This document shows, in pieces, positions 7,954 to 17,251 of a stretch of 64,000 nucleotides of DNA. The position numbers and the translations under genes were made by a program. Positions within the stretch are counted from its first letter, which is position 1. Every line of letters begins with the position of its first letter. Origin of the DNA: CAVWSM01 sp963798505 (GTDB taxonomy: Bacteria > Actinomycetota > Actinomycetes > Jiangellales > Jiangellaceae); NCBI GenBank assembly GCA_963798505.1, contig CAWCTX010000009.1, forward strand, positions 1 to 64,000. The letters are read 5' to 3'. The notes under the pieces were generated by a model, which saw only the letters and a list, made by a program, of their open reading frames with translations, did no database searches and was not told where the DNA came from.

Positions 7954-10900
7954 CTACCGCCTCGACTGACCGGCGTTACCGGATTTGGTCATGTCCCCCA
8001 CCTCGGACCGTGACATGTCTTGCTGCGGGACTGAGTTGATGAGCGCCACCAGGCCGTGCTCGTCGAGAAGGTCGGCCGGGCGGATGGTCTGGTTGTGCCG
8101 CACGTGGTGGAACGCGGCGGTGACCCTCTCGACCGGCAGCCCGCGCAGCCGTGACCACGCCAGCCGGTAGGCCGCGAGCTGCACGGCCTTGGCCGCGAGG
8201 TCCGCGGCCGACGTCGGTGGTGCGCCGGTCTTCCAGTCGACGACATCGAGCCCGTCATCGTCCTCGAACACCGCATCGGCGCGGCCGCGCAGCAGGACAC
8301 CGTCGAGCAGCAGCTCGAACGGTGCCTCCACCTCGACAGGCGTCCGGTGTGCCCAGTCGGAGGCGAGGAAGGCCTCCTGCAGGGCCGCGAGGTCGTCGGC
8401 GACGACCGCGCCTTCGTCGGCCGAGCCCGGCAGGTCGCCGTCGTCGAGCAGGCGCGGCGCGCGCCACCGGCCTTCCAGCCAGGCGTGGAACGCCGTGCCC
8501 CGCCGGGCCAGCGCGTTGGGCGCCGCGGGCGCGGGTCGGCGGATCGCGCGGGCCAGTGCCGCGGGGTCCTTGCCCAGGAGCACGAGTTGCGAGACCGACA
8601 GGTGCGCGGGCATGGGTACGACCACGTCGGCACCGCGCCGCGTCGAGCGATCACGATGCTCGGCAAGCAGCAGCCGGAGGTCGGCGCCCCAGCGGTCGTC
8701 GGACTCGGTGGCGGCCGGCCGCGCGGCGGCAGCACGTACGCGCTCGGCACCTGCTGCCACCTCGGCGCGCCGCCGGATCAGCGGATCGATCGGCCACAGC
8801 ACCCGAGAAGGCTCCGAGATGACCGGGTTGCTCGCTGAGTTGACAGGTGCGGGTGCCCACGGCCCTATCTCGCCAAACCCGGCCGCGCATGCGTCGCGCA
8901 GCTCGAGGAGGAACGGCGACGGCCCTACCGGCCGGACTCCGGTGCCCCAGCGGTAGCCCGAGCACACCAGCAGCCGCTCTGCACGCGTCACGGCGACGTA
9001 GGCGAGGCGGCGCTCCTCCAACCGGCCGACCGCGCCGCAGGCTCGGGTGAAGTCGGCGACCAGCCCGCTGAGCTCCTTCTGATCGGCGGCCGCGGACACG
9101 GAAAGCTCGGGCAGCCCGGCGCGGTCACCGCGAAGCGGGAATGGCAACGACCCAAGGGCACCCAGCCAGGCCTTGTCGGTTTCGCCGCCGGACGGGAAAG
9201 TGCGCTCGACGAGACCGGGGACGAACACCACCTCCCACTCCAGCCCCTTGGCACCGTGCACGGTGAGGACCTGGATCCGGTCGCCGGAGACCTCGACCTG
9301 TCCGGCCGCCAGGCCGCGCTCCTCCTGCTCTGCGGCGTCGAGGTAGGCGAGGAACGCCGGCAGGGTCGACTCGTCACCGCCGCGGCCGAAGTCGGCGGCA
9401 ACGTCGAGGAATGCGTCGATGTTGACCCGCGCGGTGCCCATGTCGCCGTGCTCGCTGGCGAGCTCGATGTCCAGTCGCAGGGTGTGTACGACATCGGCGA
9501 CGAGGTCGGGCAGCGGCTGGGCGGCGCGCGCCCGCAGGCTGCGCAGCTCGGCTGCGAGCCAGGTGAACCGTTCGCGCCCGGTCGGCGAGAACCACCCGCG
9601 GGGCGGCAGTGCATCGAGGGCATCGACGATCGAGCGCTCGTCGACCTCGTCGGGCTCGATCTCGATCGTGTCGTCGGCAGCGTCGGCGGCATCGGCGGCA
9701 TCGGCGTTCGACGCAACGGCACCCGGCGTCGAACCTATCGACTCAGGGTGCCCTTGTGTCGATGAAGACCCGCGCCGTTGCCGCGCCAGCCGACGCGCCC
9801 ACCGGCCCAGCGCGTCGAGGTCGCGAGGCCCGATGCGCCATCGGGCACCGGTCAGCAGCCGCATCAGCGCGTCACCACGGGTGGGGTCGGACAGCACCTG
9901 CAGCGTGGCCCGCACGTCGGCGACCTCGGGGGTCGTCAACAGTCCGCCAACGCCGACGACTTCGACGGGCAGTCCGACCTCTTGAAGGGCCGCGACGATG
10001 CGAGCGATCTGGCTGCGCTTGCGGACAAGCACCGCCATCGTCGGGCGCGGTGCCTCGCGGTCCCACTCGGCCCGCGCTCGGCGCGCGATGTCGGTCGCCT
10101 CGTCATCGACGGTGTCGTGCATGGCCACGACCACCTGGCCGACAGCGTTGCCGGACCAGGCCCGCAGTCCGGGCACCGCGTCGCGCAGCTGCGAAGACAC
10201 CACGTTGGCGGCGTGCAGGATGTGCGGACCGTTGCGGAAGCTGACGGTAAGGCTGTGCCACACGGCCGGGCGGCCGGAAGCGGTCGGAAAGTGCTCGGCA
10301 AACGTGGTGATGGTGCGCGCACTCGCCCCGCGCCAGCCATAGATCGACTGGCGGGGGTCGCCGACCGCGGTGACAGGGTGCCCGCCGCCGAACAGCCCAC
10401 GAAGCATCACGAGCTGGGCGTGGCTGGTGTCCTGGTATTCGTCCAACAGCACAACCCGGTAGCGCTCGCGCTCGCCTGCGCCGATCTCCGGGAACGAGTC
10501 GGCCAGCCGGGCCGCCAATGCGGCCTGGTCGCCGAAGTCGAGCACCTCGCGGCGTCGCTTCTCGGCGCGGAATCGCTCGACCAGCGGCAACAGCTGCAGC
10601 CGTGCACGTTGAGCATTGACGGCTGCCTTGACGCCTGCATAAGGCCCCTGCACTCGCGGCGCGTCGGGAACGACACGCACTTCATCGATGAACTGATCGG
10701 TGAATTCAGTCAGGGCCGTCGGCTCGACGAGGTGCCCGGTGAGCTCGTCGTGCAGGTCCATCACTCCCTGCACCACCGTGGACAGCGCCTTGTCGACGTC
10801 GGTCATGTCACCGCGGTAGGACTCTGCGATCCGCGTCGCGAGCTGCCAGGCGACAGCGTCGGTGATCAGCGTCCGGCCCGGCTCCTCACCGAGTCGGAGC

Positions 10901-11277
10901 GACTGCTCGGCGACGATGCGCCCCGCATAAGCGTCGTAGGTCGACACCGTGGCGTCACCGGAGAGCAGCAGCTCATCGTCGACCAGCCCGACCTGCCGCA
11001 ACCGGCGCAATCGACGGCGGATGCGCTCGCCGAGCTCCTGCGCCGCCTTCCGGGTGAACGTCAGGCCGAGCACCTCCTCGGGGCGGACGAACCCGTTGAC
11101 GACGAGCCACACGACCCGCGCCGACATCGTCTCTGTCTTGCCAGAGCCGGCACCCGCGACCACCACGCACGGCTCGTCCCAGGGCGCCTCGATCACGGCG
11201 ACCTGCTCGTCGGTGGGCGTGCGACCCGGCATGACGGCTGCCGCGATCTCGCGCGCCGACAGGGTGCGCATGGTCAC
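7954..11277 (-). CDS. adnB: AdnB subunit of the AdnAB helicase-nuclease
   Basis: UvrD-like helicase fused to a RecB-type nuclease; with AdnA it resects double-strand breaks. About 1107 residues, close to mycobacterial AdnB (about 1101). Walker A is AGAGSGKTETM near residue 41, motif II is LLDEYQDTS, followed by GDPRQSIYGWRGA; the nuclease active-site motif is VVDWKTG near residue 1020. The GTG at 11277 overlaps the adnA stop as GTGA, implying translational coupling; an ATG two codons later is the alternative. A low-complexity insert near residues 510-540 (STQGHPESIGSTPGAVASN, then repeats of DAA) is encoded by a palindromic repeat that has a second copy near 43.4 kb. Confidence 0.92.
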   Translation of the reverse strand: MTMRTLSAREIAAAVMPGRTPTDEQVAVIEAPWDEPCVVVAGAGSGKTETMSARVVWLVVNGFVRPEEVLGLTFTRKAAQELGERIRRRLRRLRQVGLVDDELLLSGDATVSTYDAYAGRIVAEQSLRLGEEPGRTLITDAVAWQLATRIAESYRGDMTDVDKALSTVVQGVMDLHDELTGHLVEPTALTEFTDQFIDEVRVVPDAPRVQGPYAGVKAAVNAQRARLQLLPLVERFRAEKRRREVLDFGDQAALAARLADSFPEIGAGERERYRVVLLDEYQDTSHAQLVMLRGLFGGGHPVTAVGDPRQSIYGWRGASARTITTFAEHFPTASGRPAVWHSLTVSFRNGPHILHAANVVSSQLRDAVPGLRAWSGNAVGQVVVAMHDTVDDEATDIARRARAEWDREAPRPTMAVLVRKRSQIARIVAALQEVGLPVEVVGVGGLLTTPEVADVRATLQVLSDPTRGDALMRLLTGARWRIGPRDLDALGRWARRLARQRRGSSSTQGHPESIGSTPGAVASNADAADAADAADDTIEIEPDEVDERSIVDALDALPPRGWFSPTGRERFTWLAAELRSLRARAAQPLPDLVADVVHTLRLDIELASEHGDMGTARVNIDAFLDVAADFGRGGDESTLPAFLAYLDAAEQEERGLAAGQVEVSGDRIQVLTVHGAKGLEWEVVFVPGLVERTFPSGGETDKAWLGALGSLPFPLRGDRAGLPELSVSAAADQKELSGLVADFTRACGAVGRLEERRLAYVAVTRAERLLVCSGYRWGTGVRPVGPSPFLLELRDACAAGFGEIGPWAPAPVNSASNPVISEPSRVLWPIDPLIRRRAEVAAGAERVRAAAARPAATESDDRWGADLRLLLAEHRDRSTRRGADVVVPMPAHLSVSQLVLLGKDPAALARAIRRPAPAAPNALARRGTAFHAWLEGRWRAPRLLDDGDLPGSADEGAVVADDLAALQEAFLASDWAHRTPVEVEAPFELLLDGVLLRGRADAVFEDDDGLDVVDWKTGAPPTSAADLAAKAVQLAAYRLAWSRLRGLPVERVTAAFHHVRHNQTIRPADLLDEHGLVALINSVPQQDMSRSEVGDMTKSGNAGQSRR
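9707..9763 (+). repeat. palindromic interspersed repeat, copy A (inside adnB)
   Basis: About 55 bp beginning TTCGACGCAACGGCACCC on the plus strand and containing CGTCGAACCTATCGAC. It matches copy B (43431-43487, opposite strand) at roughly 85% of positions. The element is an imperfect inverted repeat with CACCC/GGGTG and GTCGA/TCGAC arms. Here it lies in frame within adnB and encodes a Ser/Pro/Gly-rich linker between conserved blocks. Confidence 0.7.
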
Positions 11278-14200
11278 TGGGCGACCTGCCGACCCTCGGG
11301 ATGCACTGGGCATGAGGAGCGAACCGGGCAGAACCCGCAATAGCTGTTGTCGACCGCGTTGAACTGCGCGTCCGCCATGCCCTCCGCAGTGTCGGTGACG
11401 AGACGTCGTGCCCATTCCGGGTCGTCGTCGGCCGACAGCGGCGCCTGCCACTGGGTGGTCGCATTGGCGCCGGTGCCGAGCTGATGCAGGGCGGCACCAC
11501 CCGATGTCGTCGAGTCGACCAGGTCACGAAACGCACCCGCCTCGACCGCCGCCTGGTAGGCGCCCAGCTGCGGGTGCCGGGCGAGCTCATCGGCGGGCGG
11601 CTTGCGGGTCCCCGTCTTGAAGTCGACGACCAGCGGTCGGCCCTCGTCGTCAACTTCCAGCCGGTCAACGCGGCCGGTGAGCACTGCGCGTCCGAGGCGA
11701 ACCTCAAAGTCCTGCTCCGCGGCCGCGAAGCGCCCATGACGAGCCGCGAGGTAGCCCGCAAGCCGGCGCACCATCTCACGCGCCTTCGCCCGTTGCTTGT
11801 CACTCCACCAGCCGTCAGGCACGTCGACCGTGTGCCAACGCTCCTCGAACAGCGCCAGCAGCTGCTCCGCGTCGAGCCCATGCGTCGCGGCCTCGGCCGC
11901 GAGCTCGTGCACCAGGCTGCCGATGCCCTGGCTCGAGTTGTCGCCCTTGGTGCCACCGCTCGCCTCCAGCAGCCACTTGAGCCCGCATCGGGCAAACGCC
12001 TCGACCTTGGACGGCGACACTCGTACGTCGTCGTCGGTGTCACGCACCGGGCTCACGTCGGAGGGGTCGGCCAGGCCGTACCACTCGGCGGGATCGGCGC
12101 CGCGCACCCCGGCGGCGGCCAAGCTCGCAAGATGGGCGGCGGCGGCGGCGCGGTCCTCGTCTCCATAGCCCTCACCGGTCAGCAGGTCGACCGCATCGGG
12201 TGCGGCGCACACCACCGAACGCAGCTCGGCGACCACGGATCGCAGGTCGAGGCCGCGCGGCACCCGGGTGACCGGACGCTCGTCGTCGGCGCCGGCCCAA
12301 GGCAGCAGCTCGTCGAGGAAGCGCGATGCGTGTGCGTCCTCACCGCGAACCGCCGTGACCAGCAGCCGCCGACGCGCGCGGGTGACAGCGACATAGAACA
12401 ACCGCCGCTCCTCGGCGAGCGCCGCGCTCACTCGCTGTGCCGGCCCGTGCTCGCGGCCGGCCACGATGTCGACCAACCGCTCGGAGGCCAGCAGGCTGCC
12501 GCGCAGCCGCAAATCGGGCCAGACACCCTCTTGAACGCCGGCCACAGCGACGACGTCCCACTCGAGTCCCTTGGCCGCGTGCGCGGTCAGCAATGTCACC
12601 GTGTCGCCCTCGGGAGCGCGCGCGGCCAACGTGTCGGCGGGGATCTGCTGGCCGAGCAGGTGGTCGAGGAACACTCCCGGCCCCGCATGCGGAAGCCGGT
12701 CGACAAACCGCCCGGCCGCATCGAACAACGCCAGCACCGCGTCGAGATCACGGTCGGCCGCGGCTCCGGCCGTGCCGCGTTCGACCGCGGCACGCGACCA
12801 CCTGTCGCTTAGCCCGCTGCCCTGCCAGACCGCCCAGATGACGTCCTCGGCCGTGGCGCCCGGGGTGGCCGCAACGGCGCGCGCAGCAGCCAGCAGCCGG
12901 GCGACGCGGACCGCGGGCCGCACGCTGGCCGGGTCGAGCGCGGCGAGCTCGGCCGGGTCGTCGAGCGCGGCGACCAGCAGCCGACTGGACACGCGACCGC
13001 CACCAGAGGCCAGCTCATGACGGCGCAGCTCCTGCCGCAGCCGTCGCAGGGCCAGCGGATCGGCCCCGCCGAAGGGCCCGGTGACGAGCTCGGTCGCCAG
13101 GGCCTCGTCGAGGGTCGCTCGTCCGGTGGCGAGCGCGAGCAGGCGCAGCAGTGGCCACACCGCTGGCTGCTCGACCAGCGCGACCTCCTCGAGCCGAACC
13201 GCAACTGGGACGCCGGTGGCCTGCAGCGCTCGACGCAGCACCGGCAACGGCCCGGCCGAGCGCACGAGCACTGCCATGCGCGACCACGGCACGCCATCGG
13301 CAAGATGCGCCTCGCGCAACCGTTGCGCGATGTAGGACGCCTCCTGGCTGGCCGAACGCAGCAGGTGCACCTCGATCTCACCGGGGTCACTGACCGCGGC
13401 GCTCAGGTCGCGGTGCGCACGCGGACCGCCCAGCCGCATGGCCACCCGCCTCGACGCGGCCAGCACGTCGGAGCCGAACCTGCGTGCCACATGCAGCGCG
13501 AGCGTCGGCGCGGGCTCGCCGCGCGCGTCGCGGAACTGCTCGGGGAACTCGCGGATGCCGGCTACCTCGGCCCCCCGGAACGCGTAGATCGACTGGTCGG
13601 GGTCGCCCACGACCACCAGGTCGCGCCCTCCCCCGGCGATCAGCTGGAGCAACTCGACCTGCGCCGGGTCGGTGTCCTGGTATTCGTCGACGAACACCAC
13701 CTGCCGCGCCGCCCGCTCGTCGGCGAGCAGCGGCGGGTCTTCGAGCAGGTGCGCCACCGCGGCGCGGATGAGCTCGGCCGGGTCGTGAGCCGGGGGCTGG
13801 CGCAGGCTGGTCACGTCGGCGTACTGCCGGAGGAAGCGCGCCGCCGCCATCCAGTCGGCCCGGCCTTCGCGGCGGCCAAGGATCGCGAGCTCCTCGGGAC
13901 CCAGGCCGCGCTCGACCGCCCGCAGCAAAAGGTCGCGCAGCTCCGCCGCGAACCCGGCTGTCAGCAACGCCGGCCGCAGCTCGGGTGGCCACGCCCGCGC
14001 GCCGAACTCCTCGACGTCGCCGGCCAGCAGGTCGCGGATCAGCAAGTCCTGCTCGGGCCCCGACAACAGCCGCGGCTCCGGCTCCTGTGCGAGCACGGCC
14101 TCGCGGCGCAGCAGCCCGTAGGCGTACGAATGGAACGTCCGCGCCAGCGGCTGGCGTGTCGTGCGACCAAGGCGCGCCGCAATGCGGTCACGCAGCTCTG

Positions 14201-14450
14201 CCGCCGCTCGGCGGCTGAACGTGAGCACCAGCACCTGCTCGGGGTCGAGACCATCGCGCTCGACCCGGTCGACGACGGCCTCGACGAGCGTCGTGGTCTT
14301 GCCGGTGCCGGGGCCAGCCAGCACGAGCAGCGGCCCGCCGCGGTGCGCCACCACGCGCCGCTGGCTCTCGTCGAGATCGGGCGCCTCGGTCGTGCGGGTC
14401 TCGCCACGCACCAACCGAAACGTCGGCCCACCTGCAGTCACGGGCGCCAT
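11274..14450 (-). CDS. adnA: AdnA subunit of the AdnAB helicase-nuclease
   Basis: Partner of AdnB in double-strand break end processing. About 1058 residues. The UvrD-type motor has Walker A AGPGTGKTTTLVEAVV near residue 45, motif II VFVDEYQDTDPAQVELL, then GDPDQSIYAFRGAEV, and YVAVTRARRRLL. The C-terminal nuclease has LVVDFKTGTRKP. Cysteines in FARCGLKWLLEA and in YCGFCPVRSSCP have the spacing of an iron-sulfur cluster as in AddB-type nucleases. I chose the ATG at 14450 because homologous sequence begins just after it. Gene order adnA-adnB followed by nudC and uvrD2 is as in mycobacteria. Confidence 0.92.
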   Translation of the reverse strand: MAPVTAGGPTFRLVRGETRTTEAPDLDESQRRVVAHRGGPLLVLAGPGTGKTTTLVEAVVDRVERDGLDPEQVLVLTFSRRAAAELRDRIAARLGRTTRQPLARTFHSYAYGLLRREAVLAQEPEPRLLSGPEQDLLIRDLLAGDVEEFGARAWPPELRPALLTAGFAAELRDLLLRAVERGLGPEELAILGRREGRADWMAAARFLRQYADVTSLRQPPAHDPAELIRAAVAHLLEDPPLLADERAARQVVFVDEYQDTDPAQVELLQLIAGGGRDLVVVGDPDQSIYAFRGAEVAGIREFPEQFRDARGEPAPTLALHVARRFGSDVLAASRRVAMRLGGPRAHRDLSAAVSDPGEIEVHLLRSASQEASYIAQRLREAHLADGVPWSRMAVLVRSAGPLPVLRRALQATGVPVAVRLEEVALVEQPAVWPLLRLLALATGRATLDEALATELVTGPFGGADPLALRRLRQELRRHELASGGGRVSSRLLVAALDDPAELAALDPASVRPAVRVARLLAAARAVAATPGATAEDVIWAVWQGSGLSDRWSRAAVERGTAGAAADRDLDAVLALFDAAGRFVDRLPHAGPGVFLDHLLGQQIPADTLAARAPEGDTVTLLTAHAAKGLEWDVVAVAGVQEGVWPDLRLRGSLLASERLVDIVAGREHGPAQRVSAALAEERRLFYVAVTRARRRLLVTAVRGEDAHASRFLDELLPWAGADDERPVTRVPRGLDLRSVVAELRSVVCAAPDAVDLLTGEGYGDEDRAAAAAHLASLAAAGVRGADPAEWYGLADPSDVSPVRDTDDDVRVSPSKVEAFARCGLKWLLEASGGTKGDNSSQGIGSLVHELAAEAATHGLDAEQLLALFEERWHTVDVPDGWWSDKQRAKAREMVRRLAGYLAARHGRFAAAEQDFEVRLGRAVLTGRVDRLEVDDEGRPLVVDFKTGTRKPPADELARHPQLGAYQAAVEAGAFRDLVDSTTSGGAALHQLGTGANATTQWQAPLSADDDPEWARRLVTDTAEGMADAQFNAVDNSYCGFCPVRSSCPVHPEGRQVAQ

Positions 14451-14475
14451 TCCAGCAGAGTGGCCGGACACAACG

Positions 14476-14796
14476 TCACGGCAGCCAGGCGGCCTCCCGC
14501 ATGTCGACGCGTACATCCGAACCGCTGCCCACCAGCGCGCAGCCTTCAGCCGTCAGCGCCCGCCGCGCGCGCACCTCATGCCCCGGCGGCAACCGCCCAT
14601 TGGCCGTGACGACGCGCCACCACGGCACCGCGCCGCCGTACGTCGCCATCACCCGCGCCACCTGCCGCGGCCCGCCGCGCTCGAGGCGAGCACCGACGAC
14701 CTCGGCCACCGCGCCGTACGACATCACCCGCCCCGGGGGGATCTCCTCGACGACGGCCAGCACGGCCTCGACGTACTCCTCATCCACGGCACCCAT
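14476..14796 (-). CDS. alkyltransferase-like protein (MGMT family, no active-site Cys)
   Basis: A 106-residue protein of the O6-alkylguanine-DNA alkyltransferase C-terminal domain: the region VEEIPPGRVMSYGAVAEVVG contains the DNA-binding helix. The usual PCHRVV reactive site reads PWWRVV here, so the alkyl-accepting cysteine is replaced by Trp. Proteins of this ATL class bind O6-alkylguanine lesions and pass them to nucleotide excision repair instead of repairing directly. The ATG at 14796 gives a normal ATL length. It lies directly upstream of adnA on the same strand, as Rv3204 lies beside the mycobacterial adnA, and is divergent from the flippase gene. Confidence 0.88.
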   Translation of the reverse strand: MGAVDEEYVEAVLAVVEEIPPGRVMSYGAVAEVVGARLERGGPRQVARVMATYGGAVPWWRVVTANGRLPPGHEVRARRALTAEGCALVGSGSDVRVDMREAAWLP

Positions 14797-14869
14797 GATC
14801 GACCGGAAACCGCGACGACACTCCCGGTCACGCCCCGAGAAGTGCGGACGTGGGACGATCCGTCCCGTG

Positions 14870-17248
14870 GTGACCGAGCGTCCGAGGGAGGCGAGCGAGG
14901 TCCTCGTCGAGGACGAATCGTCCGCCCTGCACACCCGACGGCCGCTCGACCTCGTCCGGCTCGTGATTGCCGTGCTCCTCGGCGCCGCGCTGATCGCCCT
15001 CGCGAGCGTGTCGGCCGAGACGTGGGACGACCTCAGCCAGGCCCTCTTCGATTTCGGCGAGCAGCTGGGCGCCCTGGTCGGGGTCATCGCGGTCGGGTCC
15101 GGCTTCGTGCAGCTGCTGCTGTATCCCGCGATGCTGGTCGTGCTGCTGCAGCGTCGCTGGTTCCGGCTCGCGATAGAGCTGGTTGCAGCGGTCATCCTGG
15201 CGTTCACGCTCTCGTGGCTGGCCAGCGAGCTGCTGCTCGGCAGCTCGGTGGAGGGCATCGTCGACGCCTTCGAACCGTTCGCCGACCCGCAGCGCGGCGA
15301 CTCCCCCGTGCCCGGATCGGTCGCCGGCATTGTCGCCGCGTTCACGGCCACGCCGCTGCTGATCCGCCGGCTGCGCATCGCCGGATACCTGGCCTTGGCG
15401 GGCGGTCTCATCACCGGCCTGCTCGATGCCGGCACGACCGTCCCCGGCGCGTTGTTGGCGCTGCTCATAGGCTGGGCCGCCGGCTTGGTGGTCCGCCTGG
15501 TATCTGGCGTACGGACGTTCCGACCGCACGGCCAGCAGCTCGCGGAGCTGCTCCGCAAGCGCGGACTCGAGCCCACGGCGTTGCGCGAGATCGGTGGCGG
15601 CAACCCCATTCGCTACGAGGTCCACACCGAGACGGCTGGGCAGCTCGACCTGTTCGTGCTGGACCGGCACCGCCAAGGCACCGAGTTCCTGACCTCGTTG
15701 TTCCGCCGGCTGCGGCTGCGCGAGGAGCTCGTGCCTCGCGAGGCGCTCACGTTCACCGGCAGCGTCGAGCGGCGCGTGCTGCTCACCCACGCCGCTGTGC
15801 TCGCCGGGATCCGCACCCCACACGTCGTCCTCGCCCTCGCCGCCGAGCCCGATGCCGCGGTCATCGCCTTCGAGCACATCCACGGCCGACCTCTCGACTC
15901 TCTCAGCGGCCATGAGGTGAGCGACGCCGCCCTCGACGACCTCTGGCGGCAGATGGCCCTGCTGCGCGAGGTCGGGATCGCTCACAAGGCCCTGACCGGC
16001 CGGCGCATCCTCGTCGAGGGCGACCAGGTGTGGCTCACCGACTTCCGGAACGGAGAGGTCGCCGCGACACGGTTCGCCCTGCGTGGCGACCTTGCGCAGG
16101 CGCTCGTGGCGGCCGCGCTCGCGGTCAGCCCGGAGCGAGCCGTCGACAGCGCACTGCGGGTGCTCGGCCGGACCGTCGTCGGCGACGCCGTACCTCTGCT
16201 GCAGCCGCTCGCTCTCCCGCGCCGCACCCGCCAAGAGCTCAGCGAGCACCGCGGGCTCTTGTCGCAGGTGCGCGACCGTGTCGTCGAGCGCGCCGAGCCG
16301 CACGTGCTCGAGCCGGCGCCGATCGAGCGGTTCAAGCCGCAGACGCTCGTTACCGGCGGAGCGGTGCTGCTGGCGCTCTACCTCGTCACGACACAGCTCG
16401 CTGACGTCGACATCGTCGATGTGCTGCGCGAGGCCGACTGGCGTTGGATGCTCGTCGCGCTCGGTGCCACTGCGCTGTCGTACGTCGGCGCGACCTGGGC
16501 GCTCCTCGGCTTCGTCGCCCAGCCTGTGCCGTACGTTCGGGCGTTCGCCGCCCAGATTGCCCTGGGCTTCGTCAAGCTGGTCATGCCAACCACCGTGGGA
16601 AGCGCCGCGGTCAACGTACGGCTGCTCACCAAGGCCGACGTCCCCGCCGCCGCAGCCGCCGCGGGGGTCGCCGCGTCGCAGGTCGCGGCGGTGGTCATCA
16701 CCGTCCCGCTGCTGCTGGTGCTCGGCCTGCTCACGGGTCGGGCGGCCACAGCAGGCCTCACGCCGTCGACGACCGCACTCGCGGTCGTGGCTCTTGCGTT
16801 GCTCACCGCGGGCGCGATCGTGTTCTTCACACCGCTGCGGGCTCGTGCCCGACGGGCCTGGACGGAGTTCATCGAGGTCGGCCTGCCTCGGCTGCTCGAT
16901 GTGCTGCAGAGCCCGGTCAAGCTCGCGCAGGGGGTCGGGGGAAACCTGCTGACGACGTTCTCGCTGACGCTCGCGCTAGATGCGTCCGTGCGTGCCGTCG
17001 GAGGGGAGATGTCGTTCGCCGTCCTCGCGCTGGTCTTCCTCACCGGCAACACCGTCGGCACCGCCGTCCCGACACCCGGCGGCATCGGCGCGGTCGAAGT
17101 CGCGTTGACGGCCACGCTCGCGGCCGCCGGCGCCCCGGCATCCGTGGCCGCGCCGGCTGTGCTGCTCTTCCGGCTCGCGACGTTCTGGCTGCCAATCCTG
17201 CCCGGCTGGTTCTGCTGGGTGCGGCTGCAGCGTGCCGGCGCGCTGTAG
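14870..17248 (+). CDS. membrane protein: kinase-like domain plus LPG synthase/flippase-like domain
   Basis: A 792-residue membrane protein in three blocks. Residues about 28-212 hold four to six hydrophobic helices. Residues about 240-450 resemble an ABC1/aminoglycoside-phosphotransferase-like kinase: IAHKALTGRRILV stands in the position of the catalytic loop and WLTDFRNGEV in that of the DFG Asp. Residues about 500-790 contain many helices with the flippase signature around PTTVGSAAVNVRL and GTAVPTPGGIGAVEVAL, as in lysylphosphatidylglycerol synthase membrane domains. I infer transport or modification of a lipid-linked substrate, with the kinase-like part regulatory or degenerate; no substrate is visible. 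The start is one of two adjacent GTG codons (14867 or 14870). Confidence 0.75.
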   Translation: MTERPREASEVLVEDESSALHTRRPLDLVRLVIAVLLGAALIALASVSAETWDDLSQALFDFGEQLGALVGVIAVGSGFVQLLLYPAMLVVLLQRRWFRLAIELVAAVILAFTLSWLASELLLGSSVEGIVDAFEPFADPQRGDSPVPGSVAGIVAAFTATPLLIRRLRIAGYLALAGGLITGLLDAGTTVPGALLALLIGWAAGLVVRLVSGVRTFRPHGQQLAELLRKRGLEPTALREIGGGNPIRYEVHTETAGQLDLFVLDRHRQGTEFLTSLFRRLRLREELVPREALTFTGSVERRVLLTHAAVLAGIRTPHVVLALAAEPDAAVIAFEHIHGRPLDSLSGHEVSDAALDDLWRQMALLREVGIAHKALTGRRILVEGDQVWLTDFRNGEVAATRFALRGDLAQALVAAALAVSPERAVDSALRVLGRTVVGDAVPLLQPLALPRRTRQELSEHRGLLSQVRDRVVERAEPHVLEPAPIERFKPQTLVTGGAVLLALYLVTTQLADVDIVDVLREADWRWMLVALGATALSYVGATWALLGFVAQPVPYVRAFAAQIALGFVKLVMPTTVGSAAVNVRLLTKADVPAAAAAAGVAASQVAAVVITVPLLLVLGLLTGRAATAGLTPSTTALAVVALALLTAGAIVFFTPLRARARRAWTEFIEVGLPRLLDVLQSPVKLAQGVGGNLLTTFSLTLALDASVRAVGGEMSFAVLALVFLTGNTVGTAVPTPGGIGAVEVALTATLAAAGAPASVAAPAVLLFRLATFWLPILPGWFCWVRLQRAGAL

Positions 17249-17251
17249 TTC

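Noticed and set aside
9670..9715. Asp-Ala-Ala repeat in AdnB as a microsatellite of interest by itself
   Set aside because: Short GGCATC repeats are common in GC-rich coding DNA; only the adjacent palindromic element is unusual.
8000..14400. Long plus-strand open frames antisense to adnA/adnB
   Set aside because: High GC makes long antisense frames; composition is Arg/Gly/Ala-rich shadow sequence and the minus-strand genes have full motif sets.
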